From NCBI RefSeq assembly GCF_900696085.1, contig NZ_CAADFC020000011.1:1-64000 (forward strand): 64,000 nt of DNA. The letters run 5' to 3'. A program made the translations under genes and the position numbers. How positions within the stretch are numbered: position 1 is the stretch's first letter; each line of letters begins with the position of its first letter. The notes below the pieces were generated by a model. It searched no databases and was not told the origin of the DNA. It saw only the letters and a list, made by a program, of their open reading frames with translations. Shown piece after piece: positions 43,431 to 53,086 of the stretch. The stretch is from Bradyrhizobium ivorense. GTDB taxonomy: Bacteria; Pseudomonadota; Alphaproteobacteria; Rhizobiales; Xanthobacteraceae.

Positions 43431-45616
43431 CAGAGGGCCTCGCTCCTTCGCGCCCGCAGCGCATTAAGCATGACCAGTACCGACGAGCATGACATCGCCG
43501 CGGCGGCAATCAGCGGCGTCACCAGGCCGGCGATCGCAACGGGCACGGCCAGGACGTTGTAGACGACGGCAAGACAGAGATTCTGCCGCATCAGCCGCAG
43601 CGCCTCGCGCGAGGCAATGATTGCCATCAACACGGGCCCGAGATGCTCACCGAGGAAGACCGCATCAGCGACCGCCTGGCTCATATGGGTGGCGGTGACA
43701 GGCGACATCGAGGCATGGGCTGCTGCGAGCGCGGGCGCGTCGTTCAAGCCGTCGCCGACCATCAGCACCTTGTATCCCCTGCTCGTCAGATCTTCGACCC
43801 GGGCGACCTTGTCCGTCGGCGAGACGTTAGCCCGCCACGTGTGAATGCCAAGCGTCTCGGCCGCCCGCCGAACAGCTGGCTCGCGATCCCCGGAAACGAT
43901 CTCCACCATGATGCCAAGGCGCGCGAGGCTTGTCACGACCTCGACCGCGTCCGGCCGCATCCTTTGCCTGATGGCAAAGACATGCCTCGCCTCGCCGTGG
44001 CTGAACGCGACGACGGAGGCTTCGGGATCATGACACAGGATCTCGTTAGCGCGGCTGTCAGCGCCGCAGAACGAGGGGTGGCCTAGCCGGATCGGCGCGC
44101 CCTCATAGTAACCGCGGACGCCCCGCCCCGGCTCCTCTTCGATATCGGCCAGCGGCTCGCTTGCGCCGGCAGCACGCGCCAGGGCGGCGGCGACCGGATG
44201 GCGGCTCGACAGCGCCAGCCGGCCCGCCAATCTGACGACATCTTCAGGAATGCCGGCGAGATTGGCGACATCGAGTTCAGGCAGCGTCAGCGTCCCGGTT
44301 TTGTCGAAGATCACCCGATCCACCTCGGCGATACGCTCGATTGCATCCCCGGCATTGAGCAGCACACCGGAACGGAACAGTGCGCCGGCGGCCACCGTCT
44401 GCACTGCGGGGATAGCCAGACCGAGCGCGCAGGGGCAGGTGATGATCAAGACTGCGATCGCCGTGACCACCGAATCATGAAAAGTGGCGCCAGAGGCAAT
44501 CCAACCCAGCATGGTCAGGAAGGCCGTTATGTGAACGATCGGAGCATAGAGCCGCGACGCGCGCTCGGCGAGGCGCAGATAGCGCGAGCGCGCTTGCAGG
44601 GCATGATCGAGCAGCCTGGAAATCTCAGCAAGCAGTGTGCCGTCGGAGGCCGCCGCCGCACGGACGCGCAGGGTGCCCGATCGTACCAATGTGCCGGCAA
44701 ACACCGCGCTGCCGGGCGTCGCGATCGCCGGCAAGGTCTCGCCGGTAATAAGGCTTTGATCGACCTCGGAGCGTCCCTCGATCACGTTGCCGTCGACGGT
44801 ACAGCATTCGCCGGGGCGCACCAGCACGATGTCCCCCGGCTTGATCGCCGCCACCGGAACGGTTCTGATCTCGGTCGGGCTAATGAACTTCGCCGCAGTC
44901 TCCGCCTTGAGTGCTGCAAGGTTGCCGGCGTAGGCGCGGGTGCGCCGCCTCATGTTCTGGTCAAGATAGCGACCTGCGAGCAGAAAGGCGGTCAACATGA
45001 TTGCCGCATCGAAATAGGCGTGCTCGGCATGAGCGATGGTCTCGATTACCGACGTCGCCAGGGCGAGCAGGATGCCGATGCTGATCGGAACGTCCATATT
45101 GGTTCCGCGCGCCCGCAGCGCGGCAACGGCGGAAGAGAAGAATGGTTGCGCACAATAAGCCGCGGCCGGTAGGACGATCAGCGCGGAGAGCCAATGAAAG
45201 AAGTCGCGCTGTTCAGGCAGCATGTCCGAGACATTTCCGAACCATACCGGGATCGACAGCATCATCACGTTCATCGCGGCAAAGGCGGCGACGCCCAGCC
45301 GCCGCAGCAAGCTCTGCGCCCTCTCCGCCTCCAGCGTCTCCGCATTGTCCCGCTGGAACGGATATGCCCTATAGCCTAACTCGGCGAGCCGCTCGACAAA
45401 TAACGCTGGATCGAGCGCTCCCGCCTTCCATTCGAGCGCCAGCCGATTATCGGTGAGGTTCACGCGTGCCGAGGTCACGTCCGGAATGCTCGACAGATTG
45501 CGCTCGATCTTGCCCATGCAGCCCGCGCAACTGATCCCCTCCACCGCAAGGTCGAGTTGGAGGCGGCCCGAGCCCGTCCTCTTCAGAAAGTGAGAAAAAT
45601 CGACGTCGGACTGCAT
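43430..45616 (-). CDS. fixI: FixI/CcoI copper-transporting P1B ATPase
   Basis: The 728-residue product is a heavy-metal P-type ATPase. It has an N-terminal metal-binding domain with GISCAGCMGKIE (CxxC near residue 31), eight membrane segments, the transmembrane metal motif TCPCALGLAIP, the phosphorylation site FDKTGTLTLPEL, SSRHPVAAALA (HP motif) and GDGLNDAPALAAA. FixI/CcoI supplies copper to the CuB site of the cbb3 oxidase. It lies between fixH and fixS in the standard order. All catalytic motifs are intact. Confidence 0.92.
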   Translation of the reverse strand: MQSDVDFSHFLKRTGSGRLQLDLAVEGISCAGCMGKIERNLSSIPDVTSARVNLTDNRLALEWKAGALDPALFVERLAELGYRAYPFQRDNAETLEAERAQSLLRRLGVAAFAAMNVMMLSIPVWFGNVSDMLPEQRDFFHWLSALIVLPAAAYCAQPFFSSAVAALRARGTNMDVPISIGILLALATSVIETIAHAEHAYFDAAIMLTAFLLAGRYLDQNMRRRTRAYAGNLAALKAETAAKFISPTEIRTVPVAAIKPGDIVLVRPGECCTVDGNVIEGRSEVDQSLITGETLPAIATPGSAVFAGTLVRSGTLRVRAAAASDGTLLAEISRLLDHALQARSRYLRLAERASRLYAPIVHITAFLTMLGWIASGATFHDSVVTAIAVLIITCPCALGLAIPAVQTVAAGALFRSGVLLNAGDAIERIAEVDRVIFDKTGTLTLPELDVANLAGIPEDVVRLAGRLALSSRHPVAAALARAAGASEPLADIEEEPGRGVRGYYEGAPIRLGHPSFCGADSRANEILCHDPEASVVAFSHGEARHVFAIRQRMRPDAVEVVTSLARLGIMVEIVSGDREPAVRRAAETLGIHTWRANVSPTDKVARVEDLTSRGYKVLMVGDGLNDAPALAAAHASMSPVTATHMSQAVADAVFLGEHLGPVLMAIIASREALRLMRQNLCLAVVYNVLAVPVAIAGLVTPLIAAAAMSCSSVLVMLNALRARRSEAL

Positions 45617-45628
45617 GTGCGTACGCTC

Positions 45629-46129
45629 TCAGTTCAAAACGATGCGGTTCTTCGACAGAAACATGCGGCGGCCGTCATCGTCGCCCTCGATCACAAGATC
45701 CCACTGCCCGACAGCGACGCGTGAGGCGCTGCCGCGGTAGATTCCAACATTGGCCTGGGAGACATCAATCGCCCGATCGGCCCGGCGGTCGACCGGGCGT
45801 TCGAGGCGGGCCACGAAATTCATTCCGGCGAGAGGCGCACCTAGGCGGTCGCGCGCCTCGATCGCAAGCACAGCTTCACCATCCGACTGACGGTGGATAT
45901 ATACCTGCACCTGCCAGTTTCGTTCGTTCTGCTGCCGTGCCGCGATGATCTCTCGCTGATAGGCGAGGCTCGCACGATAGGCGCTGTCAACCTCCGTCCC
46001 CGGCAGCGTCATGATGGCAAAGCGCATCATGACCAGATTGGCGCCAATCACGACCGAAAAGAACGCGAGAATGGCGATCAGGACGAAGCGTCCGGTGATG
46101 GGCCGCGTGACTCGATTTGATGCGCTCAT
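45629..46129 (-). CDS. fixH: FixH/CcoH, cbb3 oxidase assembly protein
   Basis: The 166-residue product has one N-terminal membrane helix (GRFVLIAILAFFSVVIGANL), then VDSAYRASLAYQREIIAARQ and a periplasmic beta domain. This is the FixH family, which helps assemble the oxidase. The ATG at 46129 is preferred over an in-frame GTG at 46135. It is 22 bases after fixG and 12 before fixI, in the conserved fixGHIS order. Confidence 0.88.
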   Translation of the reverse strand: MSASNRVTRPITGRFVLIAILAFFSVVIGANLVMMRFAIMTLPGTEVDSAYRASLAYQREIIAARQQNERNWQVQVYIHRQSDGEAVLAIEARDRLGAPLAGMNFVARLERPVDRRADRAIDVSQANVGIYRGSASRVAVGQWDLVIEGDDDGRRMFLSKNRIVLN

Positions 46130-46151
46130 GGTCACATCCCGTCAGTGATCG

Positions 46152-47615
46152 TCAGGGGAGAACGAAATGATCCGTTGCCGAGGCGACCTCACCGAGGCCA
46201 AGGTCGGTGACCCGAAACCTCACCGGCATCGAGTGTTCGGACATGCCGTCAACCGGCGCTGTCAGCAGCACACGCAGTTCAGTCGTCGTATCGCGAGCCA
46301 GGACGATCATCGGCCGATCCACGGTCACCGGATCGGCGCCGACGACGTGGACGGACGTCTTGGGCGGGCCATCGATGTCGATCGCGATCACCCGATCGAA
46401 GTCGCGCTTGTTGAGCAAACGCACGGTATAGCCGTTGCGAATCGATCCATCGCTGAGCCTGACAGCCATGGGATTACGATCATGCAGAACGCTGAGATCG
46501 AGCAGCGTTCTCGACAACAACCCATAAACCATCACCGCGCAGATGACCGTGATCAAGGAGGCATAAACGAGCGTGCGCGGGCGTACCGGCTTGAACAGTT
46601 CCGGCTTGCCGTGCATCCGCCGGCGGATATTGATATCGTTGTCGTAACCGATCAGGCCGCTTTTGCGCCCGATCTTCTTCATGACGGCATCGCAGGCGTC
46701 GATGCACAGCCCGCACTGGATGCAGCCCAGCTGGGCGCCGTTGCGTATATCGATCCCGGTCGGGCAGACCGCCGCGCATTGATAACAGTCGATGCACTCT
46801 CCGACCCTATCGCCACGCGCGCGCAGATCGAATGATTTCTTCAATGAGCAGCGCTGCTCGCCGCGGTCGTGTTTGTAAGTGACATTAAGGGCCCATTCGT
46901 CGGTGAGCGCGGCCTGGATGCGCGGCCACGGGCACATATAAACGCAAACCTGCTCGCGCATGTAGCCAGCCAGCAGATACGTCGAAGCCGTCAGGATCCC
47001 AATCCAGATATAGGCGATTGCGGGCGCTTGGAACGTTGCCAGATCGTGCACCAAGGTCGGCGCGTCGGCGAAGTAGAGCACCCAGGCGCCACCGGTCCAC
47101 CAAGCAATGATCAACCAGATTGCGTGCTTCAACACGCGCTTTGTCGCGCGCCATGCTGTCATTGGGCGTGCAGCGGCCTTCAGCTGCTCGCGGCGGTCGC
47201 CCTCGACCCGGCGCTCAACGGCATAGAACAGGTCGGTCCAGACCGTCTGCGGGCAGAGATAACCGCACCAAATCCGCCCGCCCAGCGCATTCATCAGGAA
47301 CAATACCATGGCAGCAAGCACGAGCAAACCGGTGAAGTAATAGAGCTCTTGCGGCCACAGTTCGATGAAGAAGAAGTAGAACCGCCGGTTTGGAAAATCG
47401 AGCAACACCGCCTGGTCGGGAGCGCCGAGGCCACGATCCCAACGCACGAAGGGCAGCAGATAGTAGATGCCCAGACACAGCACCATCAGCCACCATTTGA
47501 TCGTGCGGAAAGAACCGCGGACGCTCTGCGGATAAACCTTCCTATGGGCTGCATAGAGGGGTCCATCCTCGTCGATCACCGGCTCATCGAGCGACTTGTT
47601 TACGGCGGGCTTCAT
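46152..47615 (-). CDS. fixG: FixG/CcoG, ferredoxin-like oxidase assembly protein
   Basis: The 487-residue product has several membrane segments, two 4Fe-4S ferredoxin motifs (CIDCYQCAAVCP and CIQCGLCIDACD) and a C-terminal immunoglobulin-like periplasmic domain. WCGYLCPQTVWTDLF is typical of FixG/RdxA. CcoG is thought to reduce copper for insertion into cbb3 oxidase. I take the ATG at 47615 (MKPAVNKS); an ATG at 47687, overlapping the end of fixP, would add 24 residues. It follows fixP closely, so fixNOQP and fixGHIS may be one transcript. Confidence 0.9.
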   Translation of the reverse strand: MKPAVNKSLDEPVIDEDGPLYAAHRKVYPQSVRGSFRTIKWWLMVLCLGIYYLLPFVRWDRGLGAPDQAVLLDFPNRRFYFFFIELWPQELYYFTGLLVLAAMVLFLMNALGGRIWCGYLCPQTVWTDLFYAVERRVEGDRREQLKAAARPMTAWRATKRVLKHAIWLIIAWWTGGAWVLYFADAPTLVHDLATFQAPAIAYIWIGILTASTYLLAGYMREQVCVYMCPWPRIQAALTDEWALNVTYKHDRGEQRCSLKKSFDLRARGDRVGECIDCYQCAAVCPTGIDIRNGAQLGCIQCGLCIDACDAVMKKIGRKSGLIGYDNDINIRRRMHGKPELFKPVRPRTLVYASLITVICAVMVYGLLSRTLLDLSVLHDRNPMAVRLSDGSIRNGYTVRLLNKRDFDRVIAIDIDGPPKTSVHVVGADPVTVDRPMIVLARDTTTELRVLLTAPVDGMSEHSMPVRFRVTDLGLGEVASATDHFVLP

Positions 47616-47692
47616 GACCGACCTTACATCGGGCGTGGATGGCTCGCGTTGATCCTGGGTCAACGGCGCGCAGGTTTTGCGGCGCATCTCGC

Positions 47693-48565
47693 CTATTGTC
47701 CGCCGCCGAGCGAATGCACATAGACGGCAAGTGCCCTGACTGTGATGGGATCGAGCCGCCCGCTCCAAGCCGGCATGATGCCGGCGCGGCCATAGCTGAT
47801 GGTCTCGACCAGCGTCTCCTCGTCCGAGCCGTACAGCCAAATCCGGTCAGTCAGATTCGGTGCGCCGAGTGCCTGATTGCCTTTGGCGTTCTCGCCATGA
47901 CAGACCGCGCAATTCTCGGCAAAGATCCTCGTGCCGGCCGCGGGGTCGAACTTGGCTGCCGTGGTCAGGCCTGACAGCGATCGCACGTAGTTCGCTACGG
48001 TGACAATCTCGGTTTTCGTGAGGATGCCGTCGCGGCCAAAGGCCAGCATTTGTCCCTCATGCGCCTGGGCATGCCCGGACCGTGCGCCGAATTGGATGGT
48101 CTGCAGAATCTGGTCGAGCGATCCGCCCCACAACCAGTCATCGTCATTGAGATTCGGATACCCCTTGGCACCCGCGCCGCCGCTCCCATGGCATGGCGCG
48201 CAATTGTCCGCGAACACCGTCTTGCCGCGCGCGCGGGCCAATCCCAGTAAGGCCGGATCCTTCTCGATCTCGGTAAGCGACGCTTTGCCCAGCACGGCCA
48301 TCTTGTCGCCGCGCAGCTTCTCGAGCCCTGCAAGGTCGTTGACGACGTTGGCTCGGGTCGAATAATCAAACACGCCGGTCGTGTAGCTTGAGAGGAGCGG
48401 CCAGGCCGGATAAACCATCCAGTACCCCACCGCCCAAAGGATCGTGGCGTAGAAGCACAGAATCCACCAGCGCGGCAGCGGCGTGTTGAGTTCCTTTATT
48501 CCATCCCATTCGTGGCCCGTCGTGGAGCGGCCCGAGATGTAATCGATGTCGTTGTGCTCGGTCAT
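47693..48565 (-). CDS. fixP: FixP/CcoP, diheme cytochrome c subunit of cbb3 oxidase
   Basis: The 290-residue product begins with a polar segment and an N-terminal membrane anchor (WWILCFYATILWAVGYWMVY), followed by two cytochrome c domains with heme sites CAPCH and CAVCH. It passes electrons from cytochrome c or the bc1 complex to FixO and FixN in the inner membrane. Length and order match CcoP. It starts six bases after fixQ. Confidence 0.93.
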   Translation of the reverse strand: MTEHNDIDYISGRSTTGHEWDGIKELNTPLPRWWILCFYATILWAVGYWMVYPAWPLLSSYTTGVFDYSTRANVVNDLAGLEKLRGDKMAVLGKASLTEIEKDPALLGLARARGKTVFADNCAPCHGSGGAGAKGYPNLNDDDWLWGGSLDQILQTIQFGARSGHAQAHEGQMLAFGRDGILTKTEIVTVANYVRSLSGLTTAAKFDPAAGTRIFAENCAVCHGENAKGNQALGAPNLTDRIWLYGSDEETLVETISYGRAGIMPAWSGRLDPITVRALAVYVHSLGGGQ

Positions 48566-48571
48566 GATCTG

Positions 48572-48736
48572 TCAGTCCCGGCGCAGCGGCATGCGCGCCG
48601 CAGTATCAAAAAGCCTCTTGTTGCGGGGCCACAGCGCGTAAACGACGATGGCTATGAAGATGCCGATGAACAGCGGCGTCCAGAGCGTCACGACGAAGCT
48701 AGATGCCAGGTTCTCGATGGAAATGACGGCTTTCAT
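48572..48736 (-). CDS. fixQ: FixQ/CcoQ, small cbb3 oxidase subunit
   Basis: The 54-residue product (MKAVISIENLASSFVVTLWT, then a membrane helix and WPRNKRLFDTAARMPL) is the single-helix FixQ subunit, which stabilises the oxidase. It sits in the usual place between fixO and fixP. It is easy to miss because of its size. Confidence 0.88.
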   Translation of the reverse strand: MKAVISIENLASSFVVTLWTPLFIGIFIAIVVYALWPRNKRLFDTAARMPLRRD

Positions 48737-48747
48737 CAGAGGATCCT

Positions 48748-49482
48748 TCAGCGCAGATTGGCTTTTTCGTCGTAGAGCTTGAAATCGATCAATGTGCCCA
48801 GCATTTGCAGGTAGGCGACGAGCGCATCGAGTTCGGTCGGATTGCCGGCCGTGCCGTCGAAATTGCGCACAGCCGCCTTCGGATAGCGCTTCTGGAAAGA
48901 CGCGACGTCCGCGCTGTCAGGATCGAGCTGCGTCTTCAGGTCGGCGACAGCGTTCTTGATCTGGTCCTCGGTATAGGGGACGCCGATCGCCCGATTGGTA
49001 CGCAGATGCGCGACCATGTCGGTCAGGTCGAGCTCGGTGTTCGCCAGCGACGGATAGCCCGGCATCACCGATTGCGGCACGATGGCGCGCGGATTGATCA
49101 AGTGCGTAACGTGCCATTCATCGGAATATTTCCCGCCAACACGTGCGAGGTCCGGGCCGGTCCGCTTCGAGCCCCATTGAAACGGATGGTCATACATGCT
49201 CTCGGCGGCCAGCGAGTAATGCCCGTAGCGCTCGACCTCGTCGCGTAACGGCCGGATCATCTGCGAGTGACAGAGATAGCACCCCTCACGTACGTAGATG
49301 TTGCGGCCGGCGAGCTCGAGCGGCGTATACGGCCGCACACCGTCCACCGCCTCGATCGTGCTCTTGAGGTAGAACAATGGCGTGATCTCGACCAAGCCAC
49401 CGACCGCTATCACGGCAAGGATGCCAGCGATCAAGATGATCGAGTTCTTCTCAAAGATCTTGTGTCGGTTCCAGAGCGACAT
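48748..49482 (-). CDS. fixO: FixO/CcoO, monoheme cytochrome c subunit
   Basis: The 244-residue product has an N-terminal membrane anchor ([20 protein letters not shown]) and one heme site, [12 protein letters not shown], the CcoO signature. It carries electrons from FixP to the catalytic subunit FixN. It starts eight bases after the fixN stop. Length matches CcoO. Confidence 0.93.
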   Translation of the reverse strand: MSLWNRHKIFEKNSIILIAGILAVIAVGGLVEITPLFYLKSTIEAVDGVRPYTPLELAGRNIYVREGCYLCHSQMIRPLRDEVERYGHYSLAAESMYDHPFQWGSKRTGPDLARVGGKYSDEWHVTHLINPRAIVPQSVMPGYPSLANTELDLTDMVAHLRTNRAIGVPYTEDQIKNAVADLKTQLDPDSADVASFQKRYPKAAVRNFDGTAGNPTELDALVAYLQMLGTLIDFKLYDEKANLR

Positions 49483-49490
49483 GCGATGAC

Positions 49491-51143
49491 CTATTCCGCG
49501 ACCTGGAGCGCTCTAGCGTCCTGGATTTGATCGGCTTGCTGGGCATTCACCGTCATCCAGAGATTGGCCGCCATGATCAGCGCACCGATCAGGAACAGTG
49601 CGCCACCCGCGGCACGGATGATGTAGAAGGGATGCATGGCCTCGACCGACTCGATGAACGAGTACTCGAGGAAACCGAGCGACGTATAGGCGCGCCACAT
49701 CAGCCCCTGCAGGATGCCGGACACCCACATCGCGGAGATGTAGAGCACGATGCCGATCGTGGCGATCCAGAAGTGCCAGTTGACGAGCTTGAGGCTATAC
49801 AGCTGGCGATTCCAAAGCCAGGGAATCAGACAATACAGCGCGCCGAATGATACGAAGCCAACCCAGCCCAGCGCGCCCGAATGCACATGGCCGACCGTCC
49901 AATCCGTGTAATGGCTGAGCGAGTTGACGACCTTGATTGCCATGGTGGGACCTTCAAATGTCGCCATGCCGTAAAAGGCAACCGAGACCACGAGCATACG
50001 AAGTACCGGGTCGGTGCGGAGCTTGTCCCAGGCGCCTGAGAGCGTCATCAGGCCGTTGATCATGCCGCCCCATGAGGGCATCCACAGCATGATCGAGAAC
50101 GTCATGCCGAGCGTCTGCGTCCAGTCCGGCAGCGCCGTGTAGTGTAGATGGTGTGGTCCGGCCCAGATGTAGAGGAAGATCAGCGCCCAGAAGTGGATGA
50201 TCGAGAGACGGTAGGAGTAGACCGGGCGTTCAGCTCTTTTCGGAATGAAGTAGTACATGATCGCCAGGAAGCCAGCGGTCAGGAAGAAGCCAACCGCGTT
50301 ATGGCCGTACCACCACTGAAACATGGCATCCTGCACGCCACCCCAGGCAATGTAGGATTTCGAGCCGAACACCGATACCGGTAATGCGGGATTGTTGCCA
50401 AGGTGGAGCACTGCAATGGTGACGATAAAGGCGAGATAGAACCAGTTGGCGACGAAGATGTGCGGCTCCTTCCGTTTCAACAGCGTCGCCACGAACACAA
50501 TGAGATAAGTGATCCAGACGGTGGTGAGCCAGAAATCGGCGTACCACTCCGGCTCGGCATATTCCTTCGACTGGGTGACACCGAACAGATAGCCGGTGCC
50601 TGCGATCAGAATGAAAAAATTATAGCCAACGACCACAAACCATGGCGCAAGATCGCCAGCCAGGCGGGTGCGGCAGGTCTTCTGAACGACATAGAACGAG
50701 GTCGCGATGAGCACGTTTCCGCCGAACGCAAAGATCACAGCCGATGTATGCAACGGCCGAAGCCGACCGAAGCTCGCCCAGGGCAAATCAAAATTCAGTG
50801 CCGGCCAGGCAAGTTGCGAGGCGATCAGCAGACCGATGGAAAAGCCCGCAATGCCCCAGAACATCGCCAGCACCGAGGCGAATTTGATCGGACCGAGATT
50901 GTAGTTCGGTCGGCCATTGATCTGCGCCGGCGGTAATTGCGCCGGCCGTTCATAGTAGCGATTGAGGATGACGCCTGCAGCGGTCAGACTGGCGGCGGAA
51001 GCCAGCAATGCGTGGAACGTAAACGCAGAATCGTGCCCCATCGCTCCGGCGAAAAAGAAGACGTAGGCAGAAACTGCAAATACCGACATCAGGCCTGCTT
51101 CACCCATCGTCATCGATTTCGAGGCAGGGGATGGGCTTGTCAT
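49491..51143 (-). CDS. fixN: FixN/CcoN, catalytic subunit of cbb3 oxidase
   Basis: The 550-residue product has about 12 membrane segments and the heme-copper oxidase histidines, for example [40 protein letters not shown] (heme b3/CuB region) and [20 protein letters not shown]. This high-affinity oxidase supports respiration at the very low oxygen of root nodules. It is the first gene of fixNOQP. A near-perfect FixK-type palindrome sits 65 bases upstream of the ATG and a perfect FixK box lies before the preceding gene on the same strand. Confidence 0.95.
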   Translation of the reverse strand: MTSPSPASKSMTMGEAGLMSVFAVSAYVFFFAGAMGHDSAFTFHALLASAASLTAAGVILNRYYERPAQLPPAQINGRPNYNLGPIKFASVLAMFWGIAGFSIGLLIASQLAWPALNFDLPWASFGRLRPLHTSAVIFAFGGNVLIATSFYVVQKTCRTRLAGDLAPWFVVVGYNFFILIAGTGYLFGVTQSKEYAEPEWYADFWLTTVWITYLIVFVATLLKRKEPHIFVANWFYLAFIVTIAVLHLGNNPALPVSVFGSKSYIAWGGVQDAMFQWWYGHNAVGFFLTAGFLAIMYYFIPKRAERPVYSYRLSIIHFWALIFLYIWAGPHHLHYTALPDWTQTLGMTFSIMLWMPSWGGMINGLMTLSGAWDKLRTDPVLRMLVVSVAFYGMATFEGPTMAIKVVNSLSHYTDWTVGHVHSGALGWVGFVSFGALYCLIPWLWNRQLYSLKLVNWHFWIATIGIVLYISAMWVSGILQGLMWRAYTSLGFLEYSFIESVEAMHPFYIIRAAGGALFLIGALIMAANLWMTVNAQQADQIQDARALQVAE

Positions 51144-51197
51144 GGCTTGGCCTTCTTTGAAAGCGGGATGCTTGGGGAATTATTTCCGGCGAGCTAG

Positions 51198-51218
51198 GCG
51201 ATTGAGTTCATCAATCGC
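51198..51218. promoter_or_regulatory. Palindrome with FixK-like half sites upstream of fixN
   Basis: Arms gcgattga (51198-51205) and tcaatcgc (51211-51218) are perfect and enclose gttca. The core is TTGA-N5-TCAA, one base shorter than the FNR/FixK consensus TTGA-N6-TCAA, but its distance to the fixN ATG (65 bases) matches that of the perfect boxes nearby. It overlaps the stop of the DUF6455 gene. Confidence 0.45.
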
Positions 51219-51642
51219 AAAAGCGCTGCGGGAGGCCGTCGTCGACCTCACGACCGAGCGCGCGCAGGGTTTGTTCGTTGGGGCAGTCTTTCAGCGGATT
51301 TCGATACTTCCCTGTTTGGAGGTTGGCGGCACAACGGACTTTGGCCTGACATAGGCCGCATACTCGCTGCAGATCGCGCAATACGTCGCCATGGCGGGCG
51401 GCAAGCGCATGCTCGGAAAAGCCGGCAAGCGCGAGGCGCTTGCTCAATAGTTCGGGAGAGCCCGGACCTTGCGCCAGGGTTCGGAAAGCGGATGTAGACA
51501 GATTAAGCTCACGCGCGATCGCATCGATGTCCTGCGGGCTCAAGTAAGCCAGCTCGGACGTCCGAGACAGGCTCGCTCGTAATCGGCTGAGCAAATTCCT
51601 AAACCGCCAAGGACGACCGATATTTGCAGGTTGGCTGACCAT
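51211..51642 (-). CDS. DUF6455-type protein upstream of fixN
   Basis: The 143-residue product has LAYLSPQDIDAIARELNLST, LSKRLALAGFSEHALAARHG and a C-terminal cysteine cluster (CGLCQAKVRC) followed by FCPNEQT-like residues (KDCPNEQTLRALG). This pattern matches the small DUF6455 family, whose cysteines may bind a metal or iron-sulfur cluster; the role is unknown. A perfect FixK box lies 49-62 bases upstream of the start. The gene runs toward fixN with a 67-base gap, so read-through could co-express the oxidase. Confidence 0.7.
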   Translation of the reverse strand: MVSQPANIGRPWRFRNLLSRLRASLSRTSELAYLSPQDIDAIARELNLSTSAFRTLAQGPGSPELLSKRLALAGFSEHALAARHGDVLRDLQRVCGLCQAKVRCAANLQTGKYRNPLKDCPNEQTLRALGREVDDGLPQRFCD

Positions 51643-51690
51643 GTGTCATGTCCCTCGAAGCAGCCATAGCTGCTGGAGGCAGGTTTGTTT

Positions 51691-51704
51691 TTGACCTGCA
51701 TCAA
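51691..51704 (-). promoter_or_regulatory. FixK/FNR-type box upstream of the DUF6455 gene
   Basis: TTGA (51691-51694), CCTGCA, TCAA (51701-51704): a perfect TTGA-N6-TCAA site. Its centre is 56 bases from the DUF6455 start, a spacing suitable for class II activation after a short leader. Confidence 0.75.
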
Positions 51705-51980
51705 ATAAGACCAATGTAAGAGAAAATCGTTCGATCCGGATCGTCCTGCCCGGGCGATGTTCGGCGGAAAGCCGCAGCGAGCCGGCTGAACCACTAGCCG
51801 GCGAGACTGCGGCGAGGCCGATTTCGTGTTGCGGGCAACAGCACGCCTGCCGCATTGGCGACAGCATCGCGAGCACTTTCGAATCGATGCTCGGAGCGAT
51901 GCTTTACGAGATCGCGCTTGAACTCGCGGATTGACCACTGCCATGAAACTTTGCAAGGACCCGTGCTGGCCGAACTCAGG

Positions 51981-52208
51981 CTAGCCGCCCCATGCCGGGG
52001 GCAACGCAGGCGGGGTTCGAAGCTCCATCGCATCGGCGAAAATGGTCCAATCGCGGACACCTTTTTGCCTGCAGAAATCGGTCTCCGCCTGCTGTGCAGC
52101 AGCACTCAGCGATGCGGCATCGACCTCGAACGCTGCCTGACAGGCACGATGCTCGTGGCCGGTATCGTCACAAACGGTCTTAATGAAGCGAACGTTAAAT
52201 GAAGGCAT
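51981..52208 (-). CDS. 75-residue small protein in the FixK regulon
   Basis: The product starts MPSFNVRFIKTVCDDTGHEH and continues RACQAAFEVDAASLSAAAQQ; it ends with a Pro-rich tail. A beta strand, CxxDTGHEH-x-x-x-C and helix resemble small conserved rhizobial proteins expressed under low oxygen; the function is unknown. The ATG at 52208 has GAGGG upstream, whereas the earlier ATG at 52310 adds an unrelated basic stretch. A perfect FixK box is centred 72 bases upstream. Confidence 0.7.
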   Translation of the reverse strand: MPSFNVRFIKTVCDDTGHEHRACQAAFEVDAASLSAAAQQAETDFCRQKGVRDWTIFADAMELRTPPALPPAWGG

Positions 52209-52272
52209 GACTACCCTCTTGCGCTGGGTTGGCTCATCCCTGTCTATTCTGCCATTCGCGCCGGGAGAGTAT

Positions 52273-52286
52273 TTGATTTGCCTCAA
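52273..52286 (-). promoter_or_regulatory. FixK/FNR-type box
   Basis: TTGA (52273-52276), TTTGCC, TCAA (52283-52286): a perfect TTGA-N6-TCAA site upstream of the 75-residue gene at 51981-52208. Confidence 0.75.
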
Positions 52287-52354
52287 GCAGCATCCAAAGT
52301 AATTGGCCAAGCACCGTCACAGAGACTGGCCTGACGAGTGCCGGCGGCCCGGCG

Positions 52355-52576
52355 CTATCGTCGGCCAGACCTGCGCCCCCGTGATCGTGAACAAATGGGG
52401 CGAATCGCCCCCATTTCGCGCCTGACGGCCCACCCTGCCGCCGCAATGACAAAGCCGATGATCAGACCCGCAGCAGACAAGGTTTCGATAAGGCCAAGGT
52501 TCAGGGCTTCCGCGCCAAAGCCGATGGCTGCGATCAGCGCCGGCAAGGCCACCGACAATGCGAGGCGAGCAATCAC
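52355..52576 (-). CDS. Small two-helix membrane protein
   Basis: The 73-residue product has two membrane segments (ALSVALPALIAAIGFGAEAL and LSAAGLIIGFVIAAAGWAVR) and a basic C-terminus. The start is a GTG with AAGGAG upstream at good distance. It lies in the fix region among FixK-controlled small genes. Its own 5' region has a 17-base palindrome. Function unknown. Confidence 0.6.
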   Translation of the reverse strand: MIARLALSVALPALIAAIGFGAEALNLGLIETLSAAGLIIGFVIAAAGWAVRREMGAIRPICSRSRGRRSGRR

Positions 52577-52609
52577 TAAGGGATCTCCTTTGCACCTCGC
52601 GCATCATTG

Positions 52610-52626
52610 ATGACACTTGTTGTCAT
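52610..52626. promoter_or_regulatory. 17-base palindrome upstream of the small membrane-protein gene
   Basis: Arms atgaca (52610-52615) and tgtcat (52621-52626) enclose cttgt. It is 34 bases upstream of the GTG start and resembles a dimeric-repressor operator; it does not fit the FixK consensus. Confidence 0.45.
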
Positions 52627-52827
52627 GGTCCGATGCGCGTCCGGTGCGCCTCAACATTCGCATGATTGCTCGGCCTGTATTTTGATCTCCATCAACCCGG
52701 CCGCATCCAGGGTTTGTCGGGACCGAGGCGCGACGCGAGCGAATCACCTGAACTGGAACATGTGTGGGCCCCTGTCCCGCTCGCGGCGGCCGTACGCCGC
52801 CGGGCATTCTAGACGCGCATCGCTTTT

Positions 52828-52841
52828 TTGACCTGGATCAA
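52828..52841 (+). promoter_or_regulatory. FixK/FNR-type box
   Basis: TTGA (52828-52831), CCTGGA, TCAA (52838-52841): a perfect TTGA-N6-TCAA site. Its centre is 59 bases upstream of the ATG at 52894. Confidence 0.75.
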
Positions 52842-52893
52842 TACTTCAGCGGCGGCCGACCGATAAAAACGATCTGCAGCCGAGGTCAGACAC

Positions 52894-53086
52894 ATGGCTC
52901 ACAGAAAGACTTGGCGCCCCATCATCTTTTCGTGCCCAAATACGGGCGACCGGCTTCAAGGACTGCTGCCGAACTCCGCAGTCGAGCCAGGCCAACGACC
53001 TGCACCCGGTAAGCTGCGTCGCTTGCGATGGTGTCCACGTCCCCGATCCGCAGACTGGCCCGATGCTCGGGGCCGAGCGCAGCTAG
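52894..53086 (+). pseudogene. Frameshifted small zinc-ribbon-like gene
   Basis: The frame starts MAHRKTWRPIIFSCPNTGDR, as in a small conserved rhizobial family with a CPNTG motif. The conserved end continues in another frame: DLHPVSCVACDGVHVPDPQT ending at TAG 53086. One frame change near 52980 separates CPNTG from CxxC, so the likely four-cysteine metal site cannot form. A perfect FixK box lies upstream, suggesting the gene once belonged to the oxygen regulon. A sequencing error could also explain it. Confidence 0.6.
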
